DNA of 22,082 nt, from the NCBI GenBank assembly GCA_903930195.1, contig CAIYXH010000007.1, positions 1-22,082 of the forward strand, written 5' to 3'. This document shows positions 22,025 to 22,082 of the stretch, piece by piece (within the stretch, counting starts at the first letter, position 1; each line of letters begins with the position of its first letter). The notes under the pieces were generated by a model. The model saw only the letters and a list, made by a program, of their open reading frames with translations. It was not told the DNA's origin and did not search any database. Both the position numbers and the translations under genes were made by a program. The stretch is from an uncultured Actinomycetes bacterium. Its GTDB lineage: Bacteria > Actinomycetota > Thermoleophilia > Gaiellales > Gaiellaceae.

Positions 22025-22082
22025 GCGGTGCCGAGCAAGGCCTAGCATGACCGCTCTGCGGACGCTGTCGCGCAGCTCTTCG
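22007..22082 (-). CDS. C-terminal end of a gene upstream of gyrB, probably DciA (DUF721)
   Basis: The minus strand is open from the window edge to TGA at 22009-22007. It encodes EELRDSVRRAVMLGLARHRS followed by D-R-P-V. The E-LR--V-RAV---LAR pattern looks like the end of actinobacterial DUF721/DciA proteins, which help load the replicative helicase. The order recF-dciA-gyrB-gyrA is common near the origin in actinobacteria. With only 24 residues and no search, the assignment rests mostly on gene order. It is too short and incomplete to show a start. Confidence 0.45.
   Translation of the reverse strand, partial: EELRDSVRRAVMLGLARHRSDRPV

Overview
The window is high-GC chromosomal DNA, densely packed with genes, most likely from an actinobacterium. 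The best guess is class Thermoleophilia (Gaiellales/Solirubrobacterales-like). The reasons are very high G+C at third codon positions, a gyrB-gyrA pair preceded by what looks like the dciA (DUF721) tail, an E. coli-type split acetyl-CoA carboxylase (accA, accD) joined to a full FAS II cluster, an SftH/MrfA-type helicase, and a secreted PGRP amidase carrying FlgD-like Ig repeats. The placement is inference; no rRNA or other phylogenetic anchor is present.

Layout. (1) 1-1471, minus strand: a thiamine salvage unit, TPP riboswitch-thiD-thiM, with thiM running off the left edge. (2) 1496-4305, plus strand: SftH/MrfA-type helicase and a MarC-family membrane protein, joined by an ATGA overlap. (3) 4306-4643: a gene-free stretch holding a long hairpin, a GTAG-type REP hairpin and a 160-bp element bounded by inverted repeats. 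(4) 4644-6959, minus: LigD with domain order PE-LIG-POL. (5) 6960-7190: another gene-free stretch with a REP-like hairpin, a second hairpin and four DnaA-box-like 9-mers. (6) 7191-14038, minus: one operon fabZ-fabH-fabD-fabG-fabF-HAD hydrolase-accD-accA, with gaps under 30 bp or overlaps. (7) 14062-14586, plus: a short birA, divergent from the operon and separated from it by 23 bp. (8) 14590-16734, minus: secreted PGRP amidase. (9) 16735-16936: a leader hairpin and a REPIN that touches the gyrA stop codon. (10) 16937-22082, minus: dciA(partial)-gyrB-gyrA, with a gyrB promoter flanked by two perfect inverted repeats.

Functional links: AccA/AccD make the malonyl-CoA that FabD loads onto ACP. 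FabH, FabG, FabZ and FabF run the elongation cycle. BirA would biotinylate the carrier subunit (AccB) of the same carboxylase, so its position beside the operon promoter makes metabolic sense. acpP, accB, accC and fabI are not in the window.

Most worth a second look: the GTAG-REP/REPIN family and the TTGACA-N6-GGTATCTGAC element in the intergenic gaps; the Leu in the GyrA quinolone pocket; the Gram-negative-like insert in GyrB; the gyrB promoter architecture; the minimal BirA; and the compressed riboswitch/divergent promoter region. No defence system, CRISPR array, complete transposon, tRNA or rRNA was found.
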